This document shows, in pieces, positions 52,721 to 63,000 of a stretch of 64,000 nt of DNA. Every line of letters begins with the position of its first letter. Position 1 is the first letter of the stretch. Below the pieces are notes generated by a model, which ran no database searches, was not told the DNA's origin, and worked only from the letters and a program-made list of their open reading frames with translations. The stretch lies in the NCBI RefSeq assembly GCF_013249015.1, contig NZ_JABRPL010000002.1, forward strand, positions 1 through 64,000, in the 5' to 3' direction. The DNA comes from Rathayibacter agropyri (GTDB lineage: Bacteria; Actinomycetota; Actinomycetes; Actinomycetales; Microbacteriaceae). The position numbers were made by a program, and so were the translations under genes.

Positions 52721-53815
52721 TCAGTTGATCGGAGTGGCGCTGCTGCAGGTGGGGAGGCCGGACGTGTCGCCGGCAGCGACGGCCTTGAGGGCGGCGAGCG
52801 CGTCGTCGAGGGTTGAAACCGCCAGCACGCCGAGTCCGTCGGGGATGTGACCGACCACTTCGGTGCAGTTGCTGCTCGGAGCGAGGAAATATGCCGCACC
52901 GGCGCCCCTCGCTCCATAGAGCTTCTGCCGGATCCCGCCGATCGGGCCGACCTCACCCGCGGCGTCGATCGTCCCGGTTCCCGCCACGTTCTGGCCGCCG
53001 TTCAGCTCGCCCTCGGTGAGCTTGTCGATGATCCCGAGCGCGAACATCATTCCCGCGCTGGGTCCGCCGACGTCGTCGAGCTGGATGTCGACCTGGAAGG
53101 GGAAGTCGAATGCCGCCCCGGGGAGAACTCCGATCACGGCGGCGCCATTGGACTCGCGGGGCGTCACCTGCACCTCCTGCTGCGCTCCGCCGCGCTCGAT
53201 GCTCAGCTGCACCGGTGCACCGGTGCCGAGCGTCTGCAGCGTCGAGCGCAGGGCGGCCGCATCAGCGACCGCGGTGCCTGCTACGGCGAGAATCTCGTCC
53301 CCCGGCTCCAGAACACCTTCGGCGGGAGATCCTTCCGGCACCTGCACCACCGAGACGCGCTGCTGGACGTCGTAGCCGAGTTCAGTGAGCGCCGCCGCGA
53401 TCGCCTCCTGCTGCGAGTCGGTCATCTCGGCCTGGTTCATCTCGTCGCGCTCTTCGACCGTGGTCGACGGCGGGAAGATCGCGTCGACCGGGACAACAGC
53501 CTTTGTGCGGTCGAACCAGGCGCCCGCGACCTCTAACCAGTTCGGAAGGCTCTGCGGATTGCCGACGACCGAGACGGTCAGCATGTCGAGGGTGCCGCCG
53601 GTCGGATAGGTCGTCTCGTCCGGGATCGAGATCAGGGGAATGTCCTTGCTGGTGCCCAGGGTGTCGAAGACGGGGCCGGGTTGCTCGATCACATAGGGAG
53701 CGGGAGTGACGCCGAGACCAACGACGAGCGCGACTCCCGAGAGGAGGACGACCGGACCCACCCACGCGCGGCGAGGGGAGGACGACGGGCGCGGGCCGTC
53801 GGAAAACAGCGACAC
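52721..53815 (-). CDS. PDZ-domain Lon-like protease (YlbL/Rv3194c type)
   Basis: 364 residues from GTG 53815. One TM at about 18-38 (VVLLSGVALVVGLGVTPAPY), PDZ at about 165-230 (GVLEPGDEILAVAGT), and a C-terminal S16 (Lon) domain with the Ser in DVGGPSAGMMFALGI and the Lys in GGIRQKLYGAR. Membrane-bound extracytoplasmic protease. Longer upstream frames lack family sequence. The divergent neighbour is a DUF2342 gene, as in other actinobacteria. Confidence 0.93.
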   Translation of the reverse strand: MSLFSDGPRPSSSPRRAWVGPVVLLSGVALVVGLGVTPAPYVIEQPGPVFDTLGTSKDIPLISIPDETTYPTGGTLDMLTVSVVGNPQSLPNWLEVAGAWFDRTKAVVPVDAIFPPSTTVEERDEMNQAEMTDSQQEAIAAALTELGYDVQQRVSVVQVPEGSPAEGVLEPGDEILAVAGTAVADAAALRSTLQTLGTGAPVQLSIERGGAQQEVQVTPRESNGAAVIGVLPGAAFDFPFQVDIQLDDVGGPSAGMMFALGIIDKLTEGELNGGQNVAGTGTIDAAGEVGPIGGIRQKLYGARGAGAAYFLAPSSNCTEVVGHIPDGLGVLAVSTLDDALAALKAVAAGDTSGLPTCSSATPIN

Positions 53816-54030
53816 GGGGGCCTTTCTGACTGCGGGTGAAGCGGCTCCACCGGGATGTTCGCGGCGGGCGGAAGTGGGCTGGGCCCGGGTGGCGCTCTGC
53901 ACGACGCGGCCCGAGGCGCTCGGGCTAACGTAGCTTGCACGACTGGGAGTCGCGCCGGAACAAGCGCCCGATGCAGGGCGGCGGAGGCTGCGCGAGGACC
54001 GATTCCACCGAATGACGGAGGGCTGATCCG

Positions 54031-55467
54031 ATGGCCGATGGCGACAGTGCGGACCGAGCGGGCGGCGGCTCCGAGGACGAGTTCCGGGAGATGCTGCGGC
54101 AGTTCCTCTCGGGGAACGGACCGGTCGATCCCGCGCAGCTCGCGGGGGCCGCGGGTCTTCCGAACGATCCTGCCGCGCTAGCGAACCTGCTCGCGCAGCT
54201 CCAGAGCGCGATGCAGCACAACGGTGCAGGAGGCGTGAACTGGACGCTCTCGCTGGAGCAGGCAAAGCAGTTGGCGCGCGCCGAGTCCACGCCGGTGTCC
54301 GACTCCGTCCGCGCACCGTTCGACGGTGCGTTCCACGTCGCGGCGCTCTGGCTCGATGAGGTCGCCTACGTCTCGGAGTTGAGCCGCACGCCGCGCTCGA
54401 TCAGCCGGCTGGAGTGGATCACGCTGACCATGCCCGTATGGACTCAACTCGCCGAGCCGGTCGCCCTGAGCATCTCGGACGCGCTGACCCGAGTGCTGCG
54501 CGACCAGGCGCCCGAGGAAATGCAGGCGATGATTGCCGGCGCCGAGGGCATGATGCGCGGGATCGGCGGCACCCTGTTCGCTTTGCAGCTCGGCCAGGTC
54601 GTCGGGCAGTTGGCGGCCGAAGTCGTCTCGGGCGGCGACATCGGCATTCCGCTGCTCGAGGAGAACGACGCGGCGATCGTGCCGCAGAACGTTGCCGCGT
54701 TCGGCGAGGGTCTCGACATTCCGCTCGATCAGGTCCAGCTCTACCTCGCGGTGCGCGAACTCGCGCACGCGCGCCTGTTCCGCCACGGCAAGTGGCTCCG
54801 ACTGGCCCTGATCTCGCAGATCACCGACTTTGCGCGAGGGATCAGCATCGACACCACCCGCCTTGAGGAGCTGGCCGAGACCTTCGACCCGGCCAACCCC
54901 GAGGAGCTGCGCGACGCGATGACCTCGGGCGCGCTGATCCCGCCAAAGACGGAGGAGCAGCGTGCCGCGCACGGCCGCCTCGAGACAGTCCTCGCGCTGA
55001 TCGAGGGCTGGGTCGACGTGGTGACGGCCGCGGCGACCACCCGGTTGCCCAGCGCCGGCGCGATTGCCGAGACGGTCCGTCGCCGGCGTGCGTCCGGCGG
55101 GCCCGCCGAATCCGCCTTCGCGACGCTGGTCGGGCTGGAGTTGCGGCCGCGGCGCCTGCGCGAGGCCGCCGCGATGTGGCAGGCCGTCACCGACGCGGTC
55201 GGACCGGAGGCGCGGGACGCCCTGTGGTCGCATCCCGACCTCCTGCCTGGGTCGGATGACCTCGACGACTCGAGCGCGCTGGTCGCCCGACTCACCGCGG
55301 AGGCCCGCGGCGAGACTCCGGAGCCGGACGAGATGGATCGCGCTCTAGAGGATCTGCTCAACGGCACGATGCCGCACGAGGGCGATGCGGAGGATCCCGG
55401 CGAGGGCGCTTCCGGCGACCCGGGAGACGACCAGGGTCCCGCGCCGACCGGCGACCGTCCCGTCTGA
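54031..55467 (+). CDS. Zinc-dependent metalloprotease-like protein, DUF2342
   Basis: 478 residues. Actinobacteria-specific DUF2342 protein, often annotated as a zinc metalloprotease. Characteristic segments: LSLEQAKQLARAES, EWITLTMPVWTQLAEPVA, FALQLGQVVGQLAAEV, YLAVRELAHARLFRH (candidate metal ligands E-x3-H) and a late RELRDAMT-like region. The acidic C-terminal tail (445-478) is disordered. Divergent from the PDZ/Lon-like gene; the pair is conserved. Protease activity is not evident from a classic HExxH motif. Confidence 0.9.
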   Translation: MADGDSADRAGGGSEDEFREMLRQFLSGNGPVDPAQLAGAAGLPNDPAALANLLAQLQSAMQHNGAGGVNWTLSLEQAKQLARAESTPVSDSVRAPFDGAFHVAALWLDEVAYVSELSRTPRSISRLEWITLTMPVWTQLAEPVALSISDALTRVLRDQAPEEMQAMIAGAEGMMRGIGGTLFALQLGQVVGQLAAEVVSGGDIGIPLLEENDAAIVPQNVAAFGEGLDIPLDQVQLYLAVRELAHARLFRHGKWLRLALISQITDFARGISIDTTRLEELAETFDPANPEELRDAMTSGALIPPKTEEQRAAHGRLETVLALIEGWVDVVTAAATTRLPSAGAIAETVRRRRASGGPAESAFATLVGLELRPRRLREAAAMWQAVTDAVGPEARDALWSHPDLLPGSDDLDDSSALVARLTAEARGETPEPDEMDRALEDLLNGTMPHEGDAEDPGEGASGDPGDDQGPAPTGDRPV

Positions 55468-55535
55468 TCCGGCGCCCGGCGCCCGCCTGTGGACAACTCG
55501 CGCGGCGCCGGGCCGATGTCCGCCATGATCGGGCG

Positions 55536-56339
55536 ATGGTGCTCCGACTCGATCCCCGACTCCCCCTGCTGTGGCGCTCCGCGAACTCGGTGCAGCTCGG
55601 GCTCGACCGGCCGCACGTGATCCTCGAGGGGGTCGGCTATCCCGAGGAGCTGCTCCTCGACGCCCTGCGGATCGGCACGAGCGCGGGCACCGTCCGGTTG
55701 ATCGCACGACGCGCGGGAGCATCCGACACCCGCGTCGATGAGGTGCTCGCGGCGCTGCGCCCCGTGCTGGTGCGCACGATTGAGCCCGGCCCTCCCCCGG
55801 CCCCTCGCGTCGTCATTGAGGGTGCTGGCGGCGCCTCCGATGCGCTGAGGACGCTGCTCCGGAGCGAGGGCTGCGAACTGCTGGCCGAGGACTCCCTGCC
55901 GGATCTCGCGGTCCTGGTCGCGGACTTCGCCATCGCCCCCGCCCGCGCGGCGCACTGGCTCGGGGCGGATGTTCCGCACCTGGCTGTCGTGTTCGGCGAC
56001 GAGGGTGTGCACCTCGGCCCGCTGGTCGAGCCGGGCGAGGGGCCGTGCCTGCACTGCGCCGAGCGTGCACGGGTCGACCTTGACCCGGACCGGCCGCGAC
56101 TCATCGTCCAGGTGTTCGGCAGGACGGCGCCCACCCGCACTCCCCTGGCGAGCGCCGCGATCGCGGTCGCGGCGGCCGACGTCGTTCTGCGGCGGCTCCT
56201 GGCCGGATGGCGCGGCTTGCGTGTCATCGAGCGCAGCTATACCGACGCGTCAGGCAGTTTCAGCGAGCGGAGGCGGGAGGCGCACCCCGGCTGCGCGTGC
56301 CGAGCTCTTCCAGGAAGCGCGACGGCTCCCGGCGACTGA
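55536..56339 (+). CDS. ThiF/cyclodehydratase-like protein
   Basis: 267 residues. It resembles the ThiF-like/TOMM 'cyclodehydratase' half found in this actinobacterial neighbourhood. The first 70 residues are a strand-rich region (LWRSANSVQLGLD), then a Rossmann-like core (RVVIEGAGGASDAL). The zinc-binding Cys pairs are GPCLHCAER and the C-terminal PGCAC. Cytosolic. Its end overlaps uvrD2 by 80 nt tail-to-tail. Role unknown. Confidence 0.75.
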   Translation: MVLRLDPRLPLLWRSANSVQLGLDRPHVILEGVGYPEELLLDALRIGTSAGTVRLIARRAGASDTRVDEVLAALRPVLVRTIEPGPPPAPRVVIEGAGGASDALRTLLRSEGCELLAEDSLPDLAVLVADFAIAPARAAHWLGADVPHLAVVFGDEGVHLGPLVEPGEGPCLHCAERARVDLDPDRPRLIVQVFGRTAPTRTPLASAAIAVAAADVVLRRLLAGWRGLRVIERSYTDASGSFSERRREAHPGCACRALPGSATAPGD

Positions 56340-57960
56340 CACGGCCAACCGTGGAGCGCGCCCACGAGAGCCGGAGCCGCCGTCGAGCGCGGGTGATCCC
56401 GACATACAGCAGCCGGCGCTCCTCGTCGATCGCCTCGAGCCCGGCGGCGTACGAGATCGGAAGCAAGCCCTCGGCGAGCCCCATCAGGTGCACCGACTCC
56501 CACTCCAGGCCCTTCGCCGAGTGCAGGGTCGCGAGGGTGACCGCCGCCCGGTCGGGCTCGTGGTGCACCTGCTGGCGGGCGATGAGGTCGTCGGTGAACT
56601 GGCGAAAGCTCCAACCTGCTGGCGCCTCGTCCACCAGGCGGGCCAGTGTGTCCAGCGACTCCCAGCGGTCGCGCACCGCGCCCAGCGCAGACGGGGGCTC
56701 GGCGCTCCAACCGAGGGAGCGGAGCACGTCGCTCACCGACTTGAACAGCGGCTCGCCGGCGATGGAGACGGAGGCGGCGCGCAGCTGCATCACGGCCTGC
56801 TTCACTTCGGGCAGGTCGAAGAAGCGCTTACCGCCGCGCATGTGCGCGCTGACTCCGCGCTCGTGCAGCGCGTGCTCGATGACGGCGGACTGGCTGTTGG
56901 TGCGAAAGAGCACCGCGATGTCGGAGGGGCGAACCCCCGCCTCCATGTCCGCGGTGACCCTCGCCGCGATGCCGCGCGCTTCCGCGATGTCGTCCGGGTA
57001 GGCGTCGATCGCCGGCTCCGGGGCCTCCGCCGCGGCCACGGCATGGAGGGAGAGTGCCCCCGGGCGCCCGCGCATCAGACGGTTCGCCGTCTGCACGATC
57101 GGCACGGCCGAGCGGTAGTTCTCTTCGAGGCGGACGACGGTCGCGGCCGGCCAGCGGGCCGGGAAGTCGAGGAGGTAGTCGGCGCGGGCCCCCGCGAAGG
57201 AATAGATGGTCTGGCTGGCGTCACCGACGACGCAGAGGTCGCTCCGGTCGCCCAGCCACAGCTCCAGGAGCCGCTGCTGCAACGGCGAGACGTCCTGGTA
57301 CTCGTCGACCACGAAGAAGCGGTACTGCTCGCGCACCTGCATCGCCATTGCCGGCTCGGATTCGAGCATCCCGGCGGTCACGAGCAGCACGTCCTCGAAG
57401 TCGATCTGGCGACGCTGGTCCTTGAGGCCCTCGTACTCGTCCACGAGAGCGACGGTCTGCTCGAGTGTGAGCCGGCCCGGGAGCGCGCGGGTGCGCGCGG
57501 CGACCGCGTACTGCTCGAGCGAGAGAGCGGACACCTTCCGCCACTCGATTTCGGCCGAGAGGTCACGCAACGTTGCCGTGTCGAGCTTGAGGCGGAGGCG
57601 CTCGGCCGCATGCCCGAGCAGCCGCGCCTTGCCATCGAGGAGCTGCGGCATCGTCCCGCCGACCAGCTGCGGCCAGAAGTACCCCAGCTGAGAGAGCGCC
57701 GCGGCGTGGAAGGTGCGCGCTTGGACTCCGCCGGCTCCGAGCACCCGCAGGCGCGAGCGCAGTTCGCCCGCCGCGCGGCTGGTGAAGGTGAGCGCCATCA
57801 CGCGCCCAGGAGTGTAGACGCCGGTGGCGACTCCGTGCGCGATGCGGTGGGTGATCGTGCGCGTCTTGCCCGTCCCCGCTCCGGCGAGCACGCAGACCGG
57901 GCCGAGCAGCGCCTGGGCCGCCTCACGCTGCCCCTCGTCAAGACCGTCGAGCAGGCTCAC
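56260..57960 (-). CDS. uvrD2: UvrD/Rep-family DNA helicase UvrD2
   Basis: 566 residues from GTG 57960. SF1A helicase: Walker A AGAGTGKTRTITHR, motif Ia VMALTFTSRAA, motif II FVVDEYQDVSPLQ, motif III VVGDASQTIYSFAGA, motif IV RLEENYRS, motif V TLHSAKGLEWESVHL, motif VI YVGITRARRRL. Shorter than mycobacterial UvrD2 (about 700), with no HRDC-containing tail. Likely DNA repair helicase. Overlaps the nudC stop by 4 nt. Confidence 0.93.
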   Translation of the reverse strand: MSLLDGLDEGQREAAQALLGPVCVLAGAGTGKTRTITHRIAHGVATGVYTPGRVMALTFTSRAAGELRSRLRVLGAGGVQARTFHAAALSQLGYFWPQLVGGTMPQLLDGKARLLGHAAERLRLKLDTATLRDLSAEIEWRKVSALSLEQYAVAARTRALPGRLTLEQTVALVDEYEGLKDQRRQIDFEDVLLVTAGMLESEPAMAMQVREQYRFFVVDEYQDVSPLQQRLLELWLGDRSDLCVVGDASQTIYSFAGARADYLLDFPARWPAATVVRLEENYRSAVPIVQTANRLMRGRPGALSLHAVAAAEAPEPAIDAYPDDIAEARGIAARVTADMEAGVRPSDIAVLFRTNSQSAVIEHALHERGVSAHMRGGKRFFDLPEVKQAVMQLRAASVSIAGEPLFKSVSDVLRSLGWSAEPPSALGAVRDRWESLDTLARLVDEAPAGWSFRQFTDDLIARQQVHHEPDRAAVTLATLHSAKGLEWESVHLMGLAEGLLPISYAAGLEAIDEERRLLYVGITRARRRLRLSWARSTVGRVSRREPSRFLEELGTRSRGAPPASAR

Positions 57961-58901
57961 GCGATCGGGCCGTTCTCCAGCTCGCCTCCGTACCAGTCCT
58001 CAATCATCGCGCGAGCGATTGACGATCGCCCGGGCAGGAGCACCGAGTCGAGCGAGTCGTGCAGCTGCTCCCGGGTGAACCAGCGCAGCTCGACAATCTC
58101 CTCGCCGTCCGGGAGCAGATCGTCCGGCGACTGGTCATCGGCGAGCCGAGCGCTGAATCCGACCATGAGCGAGGCAGGGAACGGCCAGGGCTGCGAGCCG
58201 AGGTACTGAGGGGTGACGACGCGAAGCCCCGACTCCTCGCCGATCTCGCGGATTACCGCTGCCTCGAGTGACTCGCCGGGCTCGACGAAACCGGCCAACA
58301 ACGAGAAGCGGCCGGTGCCCCACAGAGCGTTAGAGCCGAGCAAGAGGCGTTCAGCGGCGTCGAGGACGCAGACGATGATCGCGGGATCGGTCCGCGGGAA
58401 GACCTGACTGCCGTCGGTGGGCGAGCGGCGCAGCCAGCCACCATGCTCGACCACGGTCGGGTCGCCGTTGCGGGGCGAGTAGCCGTGCGAGGCGTGCCAG
58501 TTGACGATCGCGAGCGCCTCGGTGAAGAGGCCGGCGTCACGGTCGCTCAGGCGCTCGATGATCGGACGCAGGCCACTCCAGCGCTCCTCGTCGGGCTCGA
58601 GTTCGGCGGCGGCCGCATCCGTCAGCACCGTCGCGACCACCGGGGTGCCCGCAGGCTCGCCCGGCGCGTCCACCGTCGTGCGGCCGAGGTAGATGCGGAG
58701 CACGCCGGAGGTGACCTGCGCCGTGGTGCGCAGGGCGAGGCGCTCGGAGTCGACAAGCGTGCGGTCATGGTGCAGCGCAAGCACGCGGGTGGCGGGGTTG
58801 GCAAGCAGCTCGTCGAAGAGCGCCGGGCGGATGCGACCGACGTTGTCGCGGTCGACCGCTTGTCGAGAGAGCGGGAGGCGATCGGCGAAGGGCACTGACA
58901 T
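57957..58901 (-). CDS. nudC: NAD(+) diphosphatase / NADH pyrophosphatase NudC
   Basis: 314 residues. Nudix box GFVEPGESLEAAVIREIGEE, followed by the NudC signature SQPWPFPASLM. NudC cleaves NAD(H) and decaps NAD-RNA. The zinc-ribbon region normally has four Cys; here it reads WHASHGYSPRNG and lacks them, so metal binding is lost or changed. The Nudix core is intact. Operon with uvrD2. Confidence 0.9.
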   Translation of the reverse strand: MSVPFADRLPLSRQAVDRDNVGRIRPALFDELLANPATRVLALHHDRTLVDSERLALRTTAQVTSGVLRIYLGRTTVDAPGEPAGTPVVATVLTDAAAAELEPDEERWSGLRPIIERLSDRDAGLFTEALAIVNWHASHGYSPRNGDPTVVEHGGWLRRSPTDGSQVFPRTDPAIIVCVLDAAERLLLGSNALWGTGRFSLLAGFVEPGESLEAAVIREIGEESGLRVVTPQYLGSQPWPFPASLMVGFSARLADDQSPDDLLPDGEEIVELRWFTREQLHDSLDSVLLPGRSSIARAMIEDWYGGELENGPIA

Positions 58902-59017
58902 CCGGAGCTCATTTCATGATGGAGCCGCGAGCACCGCTAGCACGGGCCTTCGACGGCATCGGCGGGACAGCGCGTGGCGGCAAGCCGGCCGGGCACGAGC
59001 CGCCTACCCTGGACACC

Positions 59018-60085
59018 ATGGCCAGATCCCACCTCACTCTAGCCGCGCTGGCCACCTCGGCCGTCGAGGGCCTCGACGTCCGCACCGCGCGCCCTCTCAC
59101 GTCGTCCACGCACGGCGACTTCGACTCCGCGCTGCTGACGACCCGGGGCGCAGCGCGGCTGGTGGTGCGGGTGCCCACGTCTCCGCTGGCCGAGCAGGAG
59201 CAGCTGGGCGACCTCATGGCGCTCCGGGCGCTGACCCCCGGGATTCGCAGCCGCCTGCCGTTTGATGTCCAGAAGAGCATCGGCCAGACGCCCTTCGACG
59301 GGACCCGCGCGGTGGTCTACGAGTACATCGAGGGCGACCGCGTTCTCATCGACGACGTCGCCGCGCAGAGCGGGCTCGCCGATTCCGTCGGTCGGGCGAT
59401 CGGAGCGATTCACTCGCTGCCTGCCTCGTTCGTGCAGGAGGCTGGGCTGCCGATCTCGACGGCTCGCGACAGCGTGAACGAGACGGTCGCGGTCATCGAG
59501 CGCGCGGCCGACACCGGACACGTCCCTGCCGCCCTCGTCGCGCGCTGGGAGTCGGCGTCCTCGGATGAGGCGCTCTGGCAGTTCGATCCGACCGTGGTGA
59601 ACGGCTCGATGACCGCCGACTCGTTTCTCCGCTCAGGGGACGTCGTCGCCGCGGTGCTCGGCTGGGCGGCGCTGCGCGTTGGCGATCCCGCCCGCGATCT
59701 GCACTGGTTGCTGAGTGCCCCCGGCTCCGAAACGGCGCTTTCCGCCTACTCCCGGATGCGCGCGGGCGCTGTGGACCGCGCGATCCGTCAGCGGGCTCAG
59801 CTCTACGCCGAACTCGAACTCGCCCGGTGGCTCCTGCACGGCACCGAGACCGACGACTCCGCGATCGTGGACGACGCGGTCGCCATGCTCGACACGCTGG
59901 TCGACAGCGTGCTCGGCGACCTCTCGGCCCCGCTCTCGACAGATACCGGGCCCGTGCTCGAGGTCTCGGAGGTCGAGGAGCTGCTGAACCGCACCCCCGG
60001 AGCCCGCACCGGCTCCTCCGCTCACGGCCGCGGGCTCGCCCCCGTCGCCGAGGAGAGTGACTCCGCCAGCTCGCGTTCGGAATAG
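59018..60085 (+). CDS. Phosphotransferase/aminoglycoside-kinase-like protein, catalytic residues lost
   Basis: 355 residues from ATG 59018. APH fold: an N-terminal lobe (STHGDFDSALLTTRGAARL) and the hinge YEYIEGDR. The catalytic HGDxxxxN loop reads VNGSMTADSF (Asn195-Gly196-Ser197), and the metal Asp (normally IDW) is Gly in VLGWAALRVGDPARDL. The Asp, Asn and Asp of the active site are all replaced. It is probably a pseudokinase or binding protein. Convergent with adnB, overlapping by 64 nt. Confidence 0.8.
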   Translation: MARSHLTLAALATSAVEGLDVRTARPLTSSTHGDFDSALLTTRGAARLVVRVPTSPLAEQEQLGDLMALRALTPGIRSRLPFDVQKSIGQTPFDGTRAVVYEYIEGDRVLIDDVAAQSGLADSVGRAIGAIHSLPASFVQEAGLPISTARDSVNETVAVIERAADTGHVPAALVARWESASSDEALWQFDPTVVNGSMTADSFLRSGDVVAAVLGWAALRVGDPARDLHWLLSAPGSETALSAYSRMRAGAVDRAIRQRAQLYAELELARWLLHGTETDDSAIVDDAVAMLDTLVDSVLGDLSAPLSTDTGPVLEVSEVEELLNRTPGARTGSSAHGRGLAPVAEESDSASSRSE

Positions 60086-63000
60086 AACCGCTCGGGCCGC
60101 AGCACGAGGTCGTCGGCGACGAAATAGAACACGGCGTCGACGCTGTCGAGCGGCACGCCCCGCCAGCGCGAGTAGGCGAGCCGGTACAGCGCCAGCTGGA
60201 ACTGCTTGAGTTCGAGGTCAGCGGCGTCCTTCGGCGCGCGGCCGGTCTTCCAGTCGACGATCTGGACGCCCGCGTCGGTGCGGTAGACGGCGTCGAGCTT
60301 GCAGACGACGACGTGACCGGCGAGCTGGAGATGGATCTCGATCTCGACGGCTTCTGGACGCCGGTCGGCCCACTCCGAGCGCTCGAAGGTCTCGACCAGG
60401 AGCGCGAGCTGCTCGTCCTCGACGCTGGTCGATCCGCTCTCGTCGAGCTCGTTGGGGAAGGTATCGACGGCCTCAGCGCCGCCCTGGATGCCGAAGCGGT
60501 TCTCGACCCAGGAGTGGAACGTCGTGCCCAGGCGGGTCTGCCGGTACGGCCGTTCGGGCATCGGCCGGCGAAGCTGCGCAGACACCTCATCGGGCGTGCT
60601 CACGATGTCCTTGAAGCGCGACGCAGGGATGCGCGTCGGCAGCGGTGGCCGCTCGCCACCTGCGAGACGCACCGCCCGTTCGGCCAGCAGGAGGCGGATG
60701 TCGTCGCCGCGCGCTCCAAGCAGGGCCGGCTCCGCAGTGTGCACCCGCGCCGCCGCCGCCCGCACCCGCTCGCCCCGGGAGCCGAGCGGATCGTGCGGCC
60801 AGCGGAACGTGCGCGGCGCGCGGTCGAGCGGGTTCTCGAGGTCGGCAGGCTCGGTGGGGAGCGTCGGGATCGTCCCGGCCGCCTCGAGGTCGCGGAGGAA
60901 CACCCCGGGTCTGCGCGGCTTGGCCTGACCCGCCCACCATGAGCCGCTGAGCAGCAGGTGGTGGCGGGCGCGCGTGACGGCGACGTAGGCGAGGCGGCGC
61001 TCCTCCGCCTCGTTGCGCTCGCGGAGCGTCTCGCCGAAGGCGCCGATCGCCTCCACGGCCTCCTTCTGGGTGGAGCAGCCCCGCCAGGCGAGGTCGGGCA
61101 GCTCGGCGGCGTCCCCGCGGAAGGCGTAGGGCATCGCGCCCAAGCGCACCCAGCCGCGGAAGCCCTCGACGGGCGTGCCGGGGAGCTCGCCGTCGACCAT
61201 TCTCGGCACGGCGACGAGGTCCCACTCCAGGCCCTTCGAGCCGTGGATCGTCACGAGCTGCACGGTGCCGGGCTCGGGCTCCTCCGGGCGTGGGGCGAGG
61301 CCGTCACGCTTGTCGGCGAGCACCAGCCAGCGGAGGAAGCCCCGAAGCGACGAACCGGTTCCTGCGCCGCGGTCGTCGGTCTGTAGGTAGCCGGCGACCG
61401 CCTCGCGGAATGCCTCGAGGTTCGCTCTGCCGTCGCCGCGCGACTCGTTCGCCTCGACCTCGATGTCGAGGCCGAGTTCCTGCTCGACCAGGGTGACGAA
61501 GTCGAGCAGGTCGAGACCGGACCGCGCTCGCAGGCGGGCGAACAGGGTTCCCGCCTGGTGTAGCCGGCGCAGCCCCTCCTCGCTGAAGGCGCCGAGGGCG
61601 GAGTGGTCGAGGCGGCCGTCATCGCCGAGGCGGCGCGCGGCGATGAAGTCGAGGGCCTCGACGATCGAGCCGCCCTCGCCCTCGGTGACGGACGCGCGCA
61701 TCCGCTCGCGCACCTCCTCCGGGAGGAGCCGGTGCGCGTGGTCGCGCGCGGCGAGCCAGGAGGCGAGGTCGCGGAGGGCCTTGAGGTCGCGAACCCCGAG
61801 GCGCCAGCGTGCGCCCGCCAGCAGGCGCACGAGTTCACTGCCCGCGGCGGGATCTTCCACCACCGTGAGCGCCGCCACCAGATCGGCGATTTCGGGCTGG
61901 CGGAGCAGGCCGCCGATTCCGAGGATGTGGTAACGGACGCCGTGCTTCGCCAGCGCTGCGGCGAAACGGTCCATGTGCGCGCGAACGCGAAAGAGGATGG
62001 CGGCCGACGGCGGCTCGGGGCTTTCGCGCAGACGCCCCGCACACCAGCGCGCAACATCGTCGGCCTCCTCCTCGATCGTCTCGGGGAACGTGATCTCGAC
62101 GGGGTGGCCGCTCGCTCCCGGGCCGGCAGCGAGGGTGTCGACAGGCACGGCGCTTCCGGCCGAGAGGGGCTCGACGATCGCATTGGCGGCCGCGAGCACA
62201 CCGTGGCCATTGCGCCAGCTGGTACTGAGCGAGAAGCGCGCCTCCCCATCGAAGTCGACCGCAAACCGGCCAAGACCCTCGGCGCTCGCCCCGCGCCATC
62301 CGTAGATCGACTGGTGCGGGTCGCCCACAGCCATCACGCCCTGCCCCGCGAAGAGCCGTGCCAGCAGCCTCGTCTGCAGCACCGAGGTGTCCTGGTACTC
62401 ATCGAGCAGCACCACCCGGTAGCGGGCGCGATGCTCGTCGGCGATCCGGGGCACGCGGTCGACGATCCGCAGCGCGAGAGCGACCTGATCCGAGAACTCG
62501 ACAAACCCGCGTTCTGCCTTCGCCTCCTGGAACCGCTCGGCGAGCGCCGTCAGCACGGGCAGTGCGCCCACCGCGTGCAACGCCTTCTCAAGCTCCCGGT
62601 AGAGACCGGAGCCGCTGCCTCCGCGCGGCAGCTCCCCCAGGCGGAGGAAGTCGTCGGCGAACGCGGCGACCTCGGCCGGGTTGGCGAGATTGTCGGCCAG
62701 ATCGTGCGCGAGGGAGACGACGAGGTCGGTGAGCCGGTCGATCCCAGCCTCGACGTCGAGGATGCGCGGGTCGGCTGTGTCGGCGACGACGCCCCGGGCG
62801 AGGTGCCACGCGGACGCCTCCGAGAGGACAGTCGCATCACCCTCGCGCCCGATCAGCGCAGCATTGTCACGGAAGATTGTGTTCGCGAAGGCGTTGTAGG
62901 TCGAGACCGTGGCCGCCTCGAAGGGGTCGGGGGCGCTCTGCCCGGGCGGCAGCGGGAGGAGCCCCGCAGCGCCGAGCTGGTCGATCCGTCGCCCGATGCG

